Below, one piece after another: positions 32,706 through 43,269 of a stretch of DNA of 64,000 nt. The position numbers were made by a program, and so were the translations under genes. Each line of letters starts with the position of its first letter. The first letter of the stretch is position 1. Source of the stretch: Ctenosaura bakeri (Eukaryota; Chordata; Lepidosauria; Squamata; Iguanidae); the NCBI GenBank assembly GCA_948474755.1, contig CAOLHI010002128.1, positions 1 to 64,000 on the forward strand. The letters are read 5' to 3'. Under the pieces are notes generated by a model, which was not told where the DNA came from, made no database searches, and saw only the letters and a program-made list of their open reading frames with translations.

Positions 32706-32791
32706 TCTGCACATTTGGTTAAAAAAAATCCTGCTTGGAATTTCTGATCCTTTTCTCACATTCCAATAAATCAAAGTTGGGATACATGCAG
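32706..32791. other. Short unassigned spacer
   Basis: Nothing recognised. Confidence 0.3.
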
Positions 32792-32891
32792 CTGCCCCTG
32801 AATTTTTTCAACTTCAACTCCCAGCAGTCTTCACCATTGGCTTTGCTGGCTAAGGCTCCTGGTGATTACAGTCAAATAATATCTGGGGGCC
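32792..32891. mobile_element. Palindromic GGACTACAACTCCC-type MITE, copy D
   Basis: TGCCCCTGAATTTTTTCAAC with CTTCAACTCCCAGCAG on the left and GTGATTACAGTCAAATAATA then TCTGGGGGCC on the right are the diverged complementary arms. Confidence 0.55.
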
Positions 32892-35020
32892 CACACGAGT
32901 TCTACCCTGTGATAAATAATCATAATGCCTACTCATTTCTTTTATGGCAAAACATTGGTATTTTGGTAAGAAGAAAACAATCTTAAAAGATGTATCACCT
33001 TGTTCTATACCCACATTAACAAACAAATACTGAATCAGTAAAGAGAGGCTATTGAAAAAACGGAATTAATAGACTATGTATTCCCAGTATCCCCCTGTCC
33101 CATGCTCATTGGGAAATATAAAATGAGCTGAGTCAACAGGATGGAAACATTTAAGTAATTTTCCTAGAAACTTCTCTTGGATTACTCTAAATATGATATA
33201 AGGATTTTGGCCATAGGAAGAAGACCTGTTGGATGATATAGTGTTGTAGTAAGTGCTTGCGTGGAACCTCCATTTTAAATCTCCTTCCGGCTAGTTCTGG
33301 AAGAGCTATTTGCTTGAAAGTGTAAAAGGGCTGTAATATGGAAGCCAATAGTATCTCCTGTGATCTTGACATTTGCAAACCACTTAAATTGAGGGATCCA
33401 CATTTTATAGGATACATATTGCACAGTTTAAATATACAGAGTGTTTTTCCCCCTGTATGTACTCAAATTTGCAAGGAGAAAGATTAAGCAAAGGAGATCT
33501 ATTCCATACTGTGTTAGTACTTATAATATAGTTATGGCTGAACTGGGAATTGATCTGCACTCATTTTCTTGCCCTTCCCCACAAGCACACATAACACTTC
33601 CTTGCTGCAAAATTTGTTGTTTTGTACATTTTTTGTCTGTTAGCTATTTGCAGCAGCCCTACAGCTGCTGAATCTAAGGGCGGAAAGAGCTGTGTTGAAT
33701 TCTTTCCATTCCACCTGCTTAGTTCATGGATAAGGTAAGATTCGAACCAGTGACTTCTTCAGCCATACTTTTGGCTGTTATAGTCACATACTCTCCAGCA
33801 TGTTACAGATGAAAACTGGGACTTGGGTAGTGAGCCAACATCAGACTGTGAACAAGATGGCAAATGTTCTTAATGATGAAAAACACACAAGCTAGGAGAT
33901 GATGCAGCAGTTTGCTTTTGTGGGGGCCTCCTGGGAATGACAGGATTCCACCTCTCCTTTCCTCTACCTATTGCTGAGTTAATTAAGTACAAACTATTTT
34001 TGCATGTTGAATTCAGTTTGCAATAACTGAAGTAAACAGGGGACAAAGGGGGAAAGTGGGAAGAGGACAGGGACATTTTAAGAACAGCTGAAAAAGTGGG
34101 CCAACAGAGAAATGGTTAGGGCTGTCGCTGTCAAATCACATGGGTGGGGGAGATGAATTCTGCTTATGTTTCTAGGGCTCAAAGAAGTGAGTCTTTCCAG
34201 TAGCAGCACTGTGGCTTTGACCTGGAAATGTGAGATGTGGAAGCTTAAATCATGGACATGTCTGCTTTTGTTTCTTCCTTTCACTGTTTCCAAGAGGGTG
34301 TTTTTAAATTATTTAGATAAGAGAAATTCTGTAAAGTAGCAACCATGCTAGGTAGACAAGGGAGGATCTGTGAATGCTTGGAATGGATTCCTTTGTGAGA
34401 GAGTCAGAAATGGAGTTGCTTAAGAACTACAGCTGTATCCTGGTGTTCAAATGGTGGGAAAATAGGAAATGAGGAATCAAGCAGAGAAGTGTAAATTAAA
34501 AGGAATATTTCCACTTAAAGCATATCCGCACTGCAGGGAAGTACAAAAATGCATTGCTCCAAAATAGTTGACTGTACTGTGCATTTACAGCTAGAAATAT
34601 CTGACATCGCACAGAGTATTTCAACAGCTCGGTTCAGATGTGGTGTTATACCATGGTCTATGCTTACAAGAACAAACTGCAGCAATCTTTGGGTTCACAC
34701 ATACAACCTTCAGCTAATCCTGCTTTCCTCTTGAGAAGAAGAGACTGAAAACTTCAACTTTCAGCTTTGAATAAACTGCATTCTTCAGCTATGTCCAAAC
34801 CTGGGAAGCTGTGATTGAGTCAAGCCATAGTGTGTTTGTACTAACTGCAGCAATAAATCACTTCCATCATATTAGATATCTTGGAAAAATGGTTTATTCA
34901 GAAATGAAAGTAGAATTTTTCATGCTTTCTCCATTGTGTACAAAGTTGGGGGAAGATGGATGAGAGCATGCCAACCTATATTTTGTTCTGATAATGCTAA
35001 ATTGTAGTTTATTAATAATG
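32892..35020. other. Unique intronic sequence
   Basis: About 2.1 kb in which I recognise no repeat, exon or RNA gene. Confidence 0.4.
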
Positions 35021-35022
35021 TA

Positions 35023-35676
35023 CAGTAGGTCCCCCATAACCACATGAGTGGTATTCACTGTTTCACTTACCCATGATCCTCTCCAGGGTCATAATTGTTG
35101 CACTGACCGAGGTCCTTCCTCTGGACAGCCAGGCTGAGAGAGGCTTATGGTGAGACAAAATCTGAGCTTCCCACATATCTCTCAGCTGAGGAAAGAGATG
35201 GATGCCTCTTGCTTAGCTGAGAGAAGCACAGGCAACCCAGCTCTGTGAAATCACATGCCTCTGTTAGCCAAGGAAGACACATGGGAAGTCTGACATGACT
35301 CCCACTCCATGCATCAGTTGGCTTAGGAAGGAGACAGACACTCCTTTCTTGGCTAAGAGAGGCATGGGAAGCCCATCTCTATGGAGCCACACACCTCTCT
35401 CAGCTGAGGAAGGACGTTCCTTTCTTGGCCAAGAGAGGCATACAGCTCCAAGTAGTCGGGCCTCCCACTGGATATGATTCCCACAGAGTGGGCTGGTCAC
35501 CAAGCTCTGCTGGAAAGCAAGGCATGAAAGAAAGAAGCCAGGCAATGGAACTGGCTTCCTCCCTCACTGCCTCCCTCAGCTGTGGGATCAAGATATAGTG
35601 TCTGGTGTTGTCCATGCTTTTCACCATCCATGTTATGTCTGGGAATGTAACCATTGTGGATATGGGAGACCTGCTA
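35023..35676. mobile_element. Tigger-like non-autonomous element with internal minisatellite, second case
   Basis: The left end CAGTAGGTCCCCCATAACCA and the right end GTGGATATGGGAGACCTGCT (about 35656-35675) are imperfect inverted repeats between TA dinucleotides. The interior repeats CTCAGCTGAGGAA-type and TTGGCTAAGAGAGGCA-type segments several times, at a period of roughly 60-110 bases. No transposase. Confidence 0.75.
35190..35470. repeat. Diverged minisatellite inside the Tigger-like element
   Basis: CTCAGCTGAGGAAAG (35192), TTAGCCAAGGAAGAC (35264), TTGGCTTAGGAAGGA (35318) and CTCAGCTGAGGAAGG (35399) recur. They alternate with GCTGAGAGAAGCAC, GGCTAAGAGAGGCAT and GGCCAAGAGAGGCAT. The CTCAGCTGAG core is itself a palindrome. 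Confidence 0.75.
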
Positions 35677-35832
35677 TAATTTATTAATTACTACATAAAA
35701 AGTTAGAATTATTTCTATTCTGAGAACTAAAGGAAATGCAAAACTAAAGTTTTCTTGCCTTCTTTGGTCAGCCTGAAAATTTTGCTGTGATCGACACACT
35801 AGTTATGAGAAAGCATCCAGATAGCTGCACTT

Positions 35833-36310
35833 AGGCCCTTTCCACACGCGGGCGGAGAAACGGGGTAAGCCACACTAAAACGGAGCTTACCTCAGTCCGT
35901 CACCGTGTGGAGCAGCGCGTTTCGCTGCTCCACACTCGTCGGCATCCCGCAGCATCTGGCAGCGCCCAAAATGGCCGCTGATGACTGGTGGAGGCTCTCC
36001 ACCAACCGGAGAACCTCACCAGCCGGAAATCCCACCCCCGGCAGATCTGCAGGCACGCCCTTGCGCGCTCCTGCAAATCCACATCGGGCGCTGCAACACG
36101 GCCGCACGGGGCTGCACTCCCCGTGCCTTTTAAAAACCACATAAAAAGTGATTTTTAAAAAGCACGCGGTGCCGCCACTTCCAGGCACCCTAGCGCAGAT
36201 TGCGGTGTGGAATTACTCTAAAGTAATCCACCCCAATCCACTTTACCGTGTAGACGACCTCCCATGGAGGTCGCGCTACCACATGTTATTTCCCCGTGTG
36301 GAAAGGGCCT
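35833..36310. mobile_element. Harbinger-like MITE, full length
   Basis: Perfect 16-base terminal inverted repeats AGGCCCTTTCCACACG and CGTGTGGAAAGGGCCT bound 478 bases. Taking the ends as GGCCC, flanks are TTA on the left and TTT on the right. Its interior is CpG-rich and contains a 13-base-pair hairpin at 35905-35935. No transposase. Confidence 0.82.
35905..35935. repeat. Perfect hairpin in the MITE
   Basis: GTGTGGAGCAGCG, loop CGTTT, CGCTGCTCCACAC: 13 paired bases with a 5-base loop. Confidence 0.95.
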
Positions 36311-37248
36311 TTGATCAGTAAGTTTTTGTGTTAGTGTCATGCATAAAACTGTTGAGGAACTGAAAATACGAAAATAAGATTTTTATGTTCTTTCCCCACT
36401 AAAATGTCTGGTTTAAATCCATTTGCTAGTCCCAAATACAGTAAATCAACTGAATAAATAGGATTTATATAGGTAATGACTTACTAGTTAGCCATTGATT
36501 CAACAGCTCTACTCTTGTTGGTCCTGACAGTTGCATTTAGACCTTATAGTTTAATATGTTGGGGTGAAAAGGAAAAGGAAATATTCTTTTAATCCACAAT
36601 GAAATAAAATAGTTTATTATACCATATTGCCCAATTAACGAATACTTTAAGGAACGCATATTTAAAAAAAATGTCTTTTCACTTTTCTTGCTTCTGGGTC
36701 TGCTTTGTGAGATATAGTACTTCTATGACTACTCTAAAAGAATTCACTCACATTTTTTGCCATTTTGTGTTTGTGAGTGACAAAATCATCAAAGCTCCAG
36801 ATTTGTCATGAGCATGTTAATGGAAACCTTGGGCTAAATTCCACTTGTGTGTTGACAGCCCTTATATTTACAAAAAAGAATTGCTTGCAATGTATTGTGT
36901 CACCAGTGGTTAATAGTCAAGACCTCTGATACTGAAGAGTACAGTTAAACTTATATCTTGTTTGCAAGTTTCTCCTTTGTTACTGTATGAACAGGTTATT
37001 TTGTCTGATTCAGCATGGTTTTCATATGTTCTTACATCATTCAGCCATAAACACAAGGTAGACACGTTACCTCCTCGCATGGCCAATGATTTCAAGGGAG
37101 GAAGATTTTATTCAAAATCAGAATAGAAATTAGTCAAGAGTAGGCATGGTAAATCTCATAAAAATCCCGACAGATGTCAAGAAGAATGAAATGGTTTTTC
37201 CTCCTGTAGTTTCAAAATACTTGGGATGTTTTTCCTCCCATAATGACA
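36311..37248. other. Unique intronic sequence
   Basis: Nothing recognised. Confidence 0.4.
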
Positions 37249-37375
37249 GAAACTGCACAACTTTTCCATGAAGGGTTGTACATCTTCCCCAGAAAACTAT
37301 GTAGTTTTCCAGAAGCTATGCAGCTCCTCCTGAAAACTACACAGCCGTCTCTGAAGATTGTGGAGCTTTTGGTGT
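37249..37375. repeat. Diverged 21-base minisatellite
   Basis: About six units of 20-22 bases share the pattern GAAxCTATGCAGCTTTTCC: GAAACTGCACAACTTTTCC, GAAGGGTTGTACATCTTCC, GAAAACTATGTAGTTTTCC, GAAGCTATGCAGCTCCTCC, GAAAACTACACAGCCGTC, GAAGATTGTGGAGCTTTTG. Because 21 is a multiple of three, both strands stay open through the array. Confidence 0.75.
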
Positions 37376-39482
37376 GGAAAGGACAACTTTCAAGCAGCCA
37401 CATGTGTGTTTTATGCAAGATTACTTTCTTTAGATAGCAAACAGCAATGTTGCGTAACAAAAATGATACATTGAAAATACCAATGCTTCACAATAAAACT
37501 ATGTGCCTATTTTTTTGTACAACAAGAAAAATGTTGTGTAAAATCCAGCAATGTTGCATAACTAATTCATGTGTGATGCAGCTTCACTCACACAAGTTTT
37601 TTTTTTCCTGCATAAAATGTGGGTTGCACAACTTTCAAACTGGCAAAGACTTCAGCCATGGCATTGAATGCTGCATTGTGTTATTTGTATAGGAGCATAG
37701 TGTGCTACCTGGTTTTGTGCAAGTCTGTAGAAAAATACAATGGAAGCAAGTGAAATGTTTTTTACTCCCTTGGGAGACACTGCAGTTTTCTGTGTATAAA
37801 AGAACAAAAAAAGACTATGACTGTAGATTTTGACTGCAGAGCTGCGCAGATTCTCAAACTCCTGTGCAATTTATGTTATTCCAGGAACAAACATTTCCTG
37901 CAATTTGCAGGAACTTTTTACATGCCATTTTGTTTCCCACCTAAGTTTCTCAAGGGATTAGAAACTCCAAATTTGACCCTAGTCTGAAAATGGCCAAATT
38001 TCCATTCCAGCCTTAGTCAAGGCACGTATTGTTCCTTTGCTACAGCTGTTTTTTTTTATCCATCAGTGTACTGATTAATGATTCTCCTTATTTATATGCT
38101 TGATGACTGTTTCGTACATTGCAAGTTACTGTTTGACCTTTTTTGCAACAAGTACAGTATGTTGAAGAAAATACACTTGAGTCCAACCAAATGGGATTTA
38201 CTGTTTTCATTACTGTGAGGCATCTCTCATTAAATTGAACATCAAAGTATAATTTATCAGATTTTTTTTCTTACCCACTGTTCATGTTGACTGAGAGAAA
38301 AACAGGAGCTAATGGGCCTAATGTCTAGTATTGTTTCATAACTGGTGCGAGATTTGGAACATAACTGTATTTTAAAGCTGCTTGTTGCTATTTTGGTGTG
38401 ATGCGACTTTCATAAATGAAAGCTCAAATTCTTGTTCCTCTATTTAGGACTTGTGTACTTAGAAAAAATTGGCATTCTGGGTAATGGACTGTGGAGGCAA
38501 AGATTTTTTACTTCAATGAAAAATTTACATTTGCTCTTGTTCTTTTAGTAAGTAGTAAAGTAGTAAGTAAGTTGATCTAGGTTATTTTACCAGTGTTTCA
38601 GTTTAAGAGTTTCTATCTGTTTTCATGAATTTTGAAACAGAACATGTGAATAATGCCTTTGTTAAATTGAAATTATAGTTGTTATAGAAAGACAGCTTCT
38701 TCTGGAGTGTTTATTAATAGGATTTTTTTTTTGCCTCTGTTATTTAGTGAAGTATTTGAAATTCACATTACTGTCCTGAGATAATATTTCCCTCTCTCTC
38801 TTGTTGATTCCGGTTATTACAGGCAAACTAGAATTTTAGTATCATACTAGTGTTATTACTGTGACTTAAAGAAAACATTAGAGATTTGGTGTTGATCATC
38901 AGGCAGTCATTTTATCTACAGCCATTTTCACCTTTCATCTTACTCTCCAACTCTAAGTAAACCATTTCCTCTGTACTGTGATGATCTGAACCTTTTGGCA
39001 TCATCTTTTACCTTGATACCTCCATCTTCTTCCTATATTTCTTCTTTAATCTTACAATCTTCCACTTCAATTTAGATCAGTACTTCCATTAAAAGCTCTT
39101 CTGGACCATGCTTCTTTTATGTCCTGTTTCTCATCATTGCTCCACTTCTGAACTCCTTGACCATTTCATCTACACTTCCTAAACTTTTAGCATGCATGAT
39201 TTCCTTGCATCACAATGGTGATGACCACAGTGGTTAGTCACACATCACTTTTTGTACAAGTCTCTTATCTATTTTTAAAATTTTGTGGGGTATTGAATAG
39301 GAAGCAGTATTAAATTGCATATTTTTGTTTGTTTGTAAAGCTGTTAATAGGTTAATGATTTCTATACATAGAAATATTGGAAAGCAACAGAAAAAGCATT
39401 GGAAAAAATCTGTAAAACTTGTAATCACTATTAGGTTGAGTTCAGAAACTATTATCTTGTTACATAAAATACAGACATTTTC
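37376..39482. other. Unique intronic sequence
   Basis: ATGTTGCGTAACA / ATGTTGTGTAAAA / ATGTTGCATAACT motifs recur at 37447, 37531 and 37550. Pyrimidine-rich at 38930-39180. No family recognised. Confidence 0.4.
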
Positions 39483-39718
39483 CTTGGAAGTATGTGGTTT
39501 GTGCCTTCAAGATGCCCATCAACACATGTTAACCCAATTAATTTCATAGCATTTTCTTAGGAAAGGAATATTCAGAGATGGTTTGCTATTATCTTCCTCT
39601 GAATTTATCCTACAGCACCATGTATTCCTTGGCAGTTCCACATCTATGTACTAGCCAGCTCTGACCCTGCTTAGCTTCCAAGATCAGATAGGATCTGGTG
39701 CCTTCGGGGTGTTTAGGT
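39483..39718 (-). mobile_element. 5S-rRNA-derived SINE, reverse strand
   Basis: The tail complement (GGTTTGTGCCTTCAAGATGC) is at the left. The 5S complement (ATGTACTAGCCAGCTCTGAC, CCTGCTTAGCTTCCAAGATC, AGATAGGATCTGGTGCCTTC) is at the right. Unlike the copy at 32290 it has no MITE inside. Confidence 0.85.
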
Positions 39719-40389
39719 CCTACTCTCTGGGTGTATCTACTTATTAACTGAACAGTGTTTATTAGCATGTTGGGTAATACAACAAAACCATGAGGCTGTC
39801 TGGGAAAAAATTTAAGCCACTTTTTTTTCAATGGATTTACTGTGTAAGCAGCAATTTGAGCTTTTGGGATATACTTCCAGATTGACAGTTCTGTGATTGT
39901 ATGCAATAGCTGGAGCAAAAGAAGTCTACAGCATGACACTAATGTCTTTCATAAGCTTTTGTTCTGTGTGGGTTGCATCCCTTGTAATAACTTGCCATGA
40001 CCAATAAGCGGTAAGTGTAGAAGCAAGGGAAAGGTGATGCTATAGGGAAAAAGAAGCAAGGACTTTTTGTTGCCTTTATACTTATCAAAAGCTCAGAGCT
40101 TGTATGTTAGTATTCACCATAAATCAACATCTTACAGAATTCCTGTTGCTGCCAACTTGGCTGCCCTCCTTTTTTTATGAAGCAAGACTTCTCTGAATTG
40201 CAAAAGAGACTGGCAGTACTGCCTTTGCTCATCTGTTCATGGTCAACAGAGACAAAAATAAATAAAGGCACATTTCAGAAGGTTTCTTTGTCCCTTAAAA
40301 ACACCACTTTAAAGGTGAGAAACAAGAAATTGAAATGATTGAGGAGCAGAAACAACAACTCTCTGAGGAAATATTATGCCACACAGGAC
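39719..40389. other. Unique intronic sequence
   Basis: Nothing recognised. Confidence 0.4.
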
Positions 40390-40737
40390 TGATTAGCTTA
40401 AGGAAAAGACAAACATGTGAGAAACGTGATAGAATGTATACAGTTATGCATAATGTGGAGAAAGCAGAAAAGGGAAGTTTTCCTGATTCTCTCATAGTAT
40501 TAGTACCTCCTCATTCAGTGAGACTAAATGGTGGAAGATTTAAGACCGATGAAAAAAGTACTTCTTCACCCAACACATACTTAAAACTACCACAAGGAAG
40601 TGGCTACCACAAGATGTAGTGGGAGCTGCCAGTTTGGACAGGTTTTAAAAGAAGATTGGACAAATACTTTGAAGATGTAGCTATCAGCGGCCGATATTCT
40701 TGATGGCTGTATATTCTGTCCAGTACCAGAGGCAATA
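40390..40737 (+). mobile_element. CR1-clade LINE 3' region, different subfamily
   Basis: The degenerate codons SLRKRQTCEKRDRMYTVMHN, VRLNGGRFKTDEKSTS and KRRLDKYFEDV-like segments follow the order of CR1-type ORF2 ends (KRRxRGD-YKIMHG..., RRFKTDEKKYF..., FKRRLDKF). The tail runs to 40737 where a Tigger-like element begins. Both frame and family are decayed. Confidence 0.55.
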
Positions 40738-41222
40738 TACAGGCTGAGCCTCCAAAACCCGAAAACTGCCAAAAACCATTTTTATTTTTATTTTTCTGCA
40801 GCCACCTGATTCTGCCTTCGAGACACCAGCTGCGGCACTCATGCTTGGTCTCTCAGATCCCCAGCCTCTCTGCCTTTGAGGCAGTGGCAGCAGAGCTCCT
40901 CCTCGTTCATCTCCCAGATCTGAGGAGCACCACAGCCACCACTTCAAAGGTAGAAGTGGGTGTCTGGAGGCAAAAACACAAGTGAGATTGATGATCTGTG
41001 AAATGGCAGGAGGCATGGTGCATGCCAAGCATTATGCTTGGATTCCTGCCATTTCACAGATCCTCAGTCCCTCCCCAACCTCATGTGTCATACACAAAAC
41101 AAGTAGTGAATGAATGAGATGCGAGGCTATTTCAGAAATGTACTATATTCCAAAATTCAAAAATATCCAAAAAACAGAGCATTTCTGGTCCCAAGCATTT
41201 CAGATAAAGGAGATTCTACCTG
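40738..41222. mobile_element. Tigger-like element, internally rearranged
   Basis: The left end CAGGCTGAGCCTCCAAAACC follows TA. The right end, reverse-complemented, is CAGGTAGAATCTCCTTTATC with TGAAATGCTTGGGACCAGAA. Both belong to the CAGGTTGAGxATCCCTTATCC type of Tigger-family ends. The interior (40800-41062) holds a nested palindrome described separately. Confidence 0.6.
40993..41062. repeat. Nested palindrome (double stem)
   Basis: GATCTGTGAAATGGCAGGA (40993-41011) is perfectly complementary to TCCTGCCATTTCACAGATC (41044-41062). Within the loop, CCAAGC ATTAT GCTTGG (41025-41041) forms a second stem. Confidence 0.93.
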
Positions 41223-41504
41223 TGCCTCTGAGAAACAACAGAAGGATGCTATTTCATTCATATCTCTCTTGCCATGACCAACAAATGGCTTCCTTGAATT
41301 TGTTGATGTATGTGTAAACAAAACACAGGAAAAGATTGGCTTTTGGACTGTTATGCTGTTAAGCCGACCTTAAGATGTGTTGACAGTATGTCATTTGTAT
41401 ATGTTATGTACAGATAGATATACATACAGAGCTATTTAAATAAGGATTAGTATTTTTCTAACAAACTGCTTAGTGATTTTGCTGTGAGATAGAAAATTAT
41501 ACAG

Positions 41505-41690
41505 TGGACTTTTTGTATTGACAACCTCCACATATGCAACTTCCAGCTAAAGCAGAGCATCACATCCTATACCAAAATGATGGTGATGTGAACATCCATA
41601 TGTGCACATTACCACCATTTAATATTGTGGGATGCAAGCATTCACGTTTTTTCCTATTTGCGGGCATTCCTGGAACAAAACCTCCACATA
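41505..41690. mobile_element. Possible Tigger-like MITE
   Basis: TACAGTGGACTTTTTGTATT at the left and ACCTCCACATACAGTGGG at the right share CAGTGG ends and an internal AACCTCCACATAT/ACCTCCACATAC repeat, but the right CAGTGG is direct, not inverted, so the structure is uncertain. Confidence 0.25.
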
Positions 41691-42229
41691 CAGTGGGTTC
41701 ACTGAAATCCTTTCTTTTGATCTTTATATTAATCCTATTATTATGTCAGAAATTTATATCTAGAATTTGGAGCCATTTGACATATTGCTTGTTCCCTGCA
41801 ACTGTGTTAATATGTGAGAATGGGTCAGGGTGAGAATTTTCAATGTGATGTGGAATATGCACTATGGAAATGGCAGGAACAAGTGTTGCTTGGTAGTAAG
41901 AATAGCCACATGAAGCTATGTGTAGGTTGCCAAGGGACTAAAGTCAAAAATAGTATTTCAGTCATTTTTTTAGAAATCATGTGTGAACCTGCCAGTTCAA
42001 ATCCAAATCCTTACATTTCACACTTGCATGTAACAGTGAAACTGTTAGTGATCTTTAATGCATTTTTGTATTTAATATTCAGATTTATAGAAATGTATAT
42101 GGATGCTTCTAAAATCAGAACCACAGCAGAAGGAAAGGGTTAAACTCCACCTCCCTCTCATTTGAAAATCCAGTTATTATCCCTACTTCTTCTCTTCCCT
42201 CTATGGTTGTGATTTTCATTTTTTAAAAA
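41691..42229. other. Unique intronic sequence
   Basis: Nothing recognised. Confidence 0.4.
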
Positions 42230-42580
42230 ATGCATATTAAATTCAGAGGCTCATTTAGCACCTTATCTAGTTTGTCCTTTAACCTTCACACATTCACGAT
42301 CCTTACAACAAAAGATTAATGTAACGACACTTACACACTGGCAGAAAAAAATGTACTTAGCAGTATACAGGTCCCACAGTTTACATTTCAAAATCAGCAC
42401 CTTGAACCGAGACCAGAAACAAACTAACTCTACTGGTGCTGAGAAACAGCAAGGCAAATATGCTCCTTACCTCCAGCTCCTCTCAAGAGACAGACTGCAG
42501 CATTTTGCATTAACTGTAAAATAGTCTTCAAGAGCTTGTACTGCATTCAATAATCAATCTGCAAAGCTAGAAGACAGGAA
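42230..42580 (-). mobile_element. L2-clade LINE fragment, reverse strand
   Basis: The reverse strand carries DYCNAVQAL, then FWSRFKVLILKCK, matching the DYCNA and FKVLVLTFK blocks of L2. Frame breaks separate them. Confidence 0.65.
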
Positions 42581-42593
42581 TTACTGTTAATTT

Positions 42594-42616
42594 TTGTTGT
42601 TGTTGTTGTTGTTCAG
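42594..42616. repeat. (GTT)n microsatellite
   Basis: Seven to eight uninterrupted GTT/TTG units. Confidence 0.9.
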
Positions 42617-43269
42617 AAAATGTTTGTCAGATGGACTACTGAAAGTCTAGAACCCAATCTGGGTTCAAAAACATACTCATATTCTCCCAGCAAGCATTCT
42701 CCCATCTACACATGCGTGTATGCGCGCACACAGACACACACCTAGTGCCTGCCTTCAATCTATCTATCCATACTAGCAGGACTGATTCATGGACTCTTCA
42801 ACTGAATCAGGCCCCAGGATTTTGGAAGGCTATGGAAATGCGGGAGACTGAAGACATGCTGGCCAACCAGGGCATCAATGGTTGACTGCTGAGGAGCAGG
42901 TCATTTCCTTTCCTCATTCTCTTTCTCTCCCATCCTGTCATAAGACCAAAGCAACTTGAAAGTTTAAAAAGGTGATAGTGAGAGGCCTACTTTTGTTGCA
43001 GCACCATCCGGAATCTCCCTTTGTCAGACCATCTTCACTCTTTAGTCCAGCAGGCAGGTCAAGTTTATTAAAGAAAATCAGGAATAAGGATGAGAAGGAA
43101 TCTTCCTCTTGCCTATATTTTCAATCCCACTCCCAGCATGAGCACATCATCCTGCCCAGAGTAGTCACACATCTATCAAGAAATCAGTTAGGCAGGCAAA
43201 AGAATGAGGAGGCTGTATTGTTCGTTTTTGTTTTAGTATTATTTATTAATTTACTTAATTTCAAGGCAG
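42617..43269. other. Unassigned sequence upstream of the L2
   Basis: A short CA-rich patch at 42715-42745; otherwise no family recognised. Part of it could be more 5' L2 sequence too diverged to see. Confidence 0.35.

Noticed and set aside
35892..36188. Overlapping frames of 80-98 codons on both strands
   Set aside because: They lie inside the Harbinger-like MITE at 35833-36310 and show no domain.
38930..39200. Pyrimidine-rich stretch resembling part of a LINE
   Set aside because: No readable protein motif or repeat end was found on either strand.
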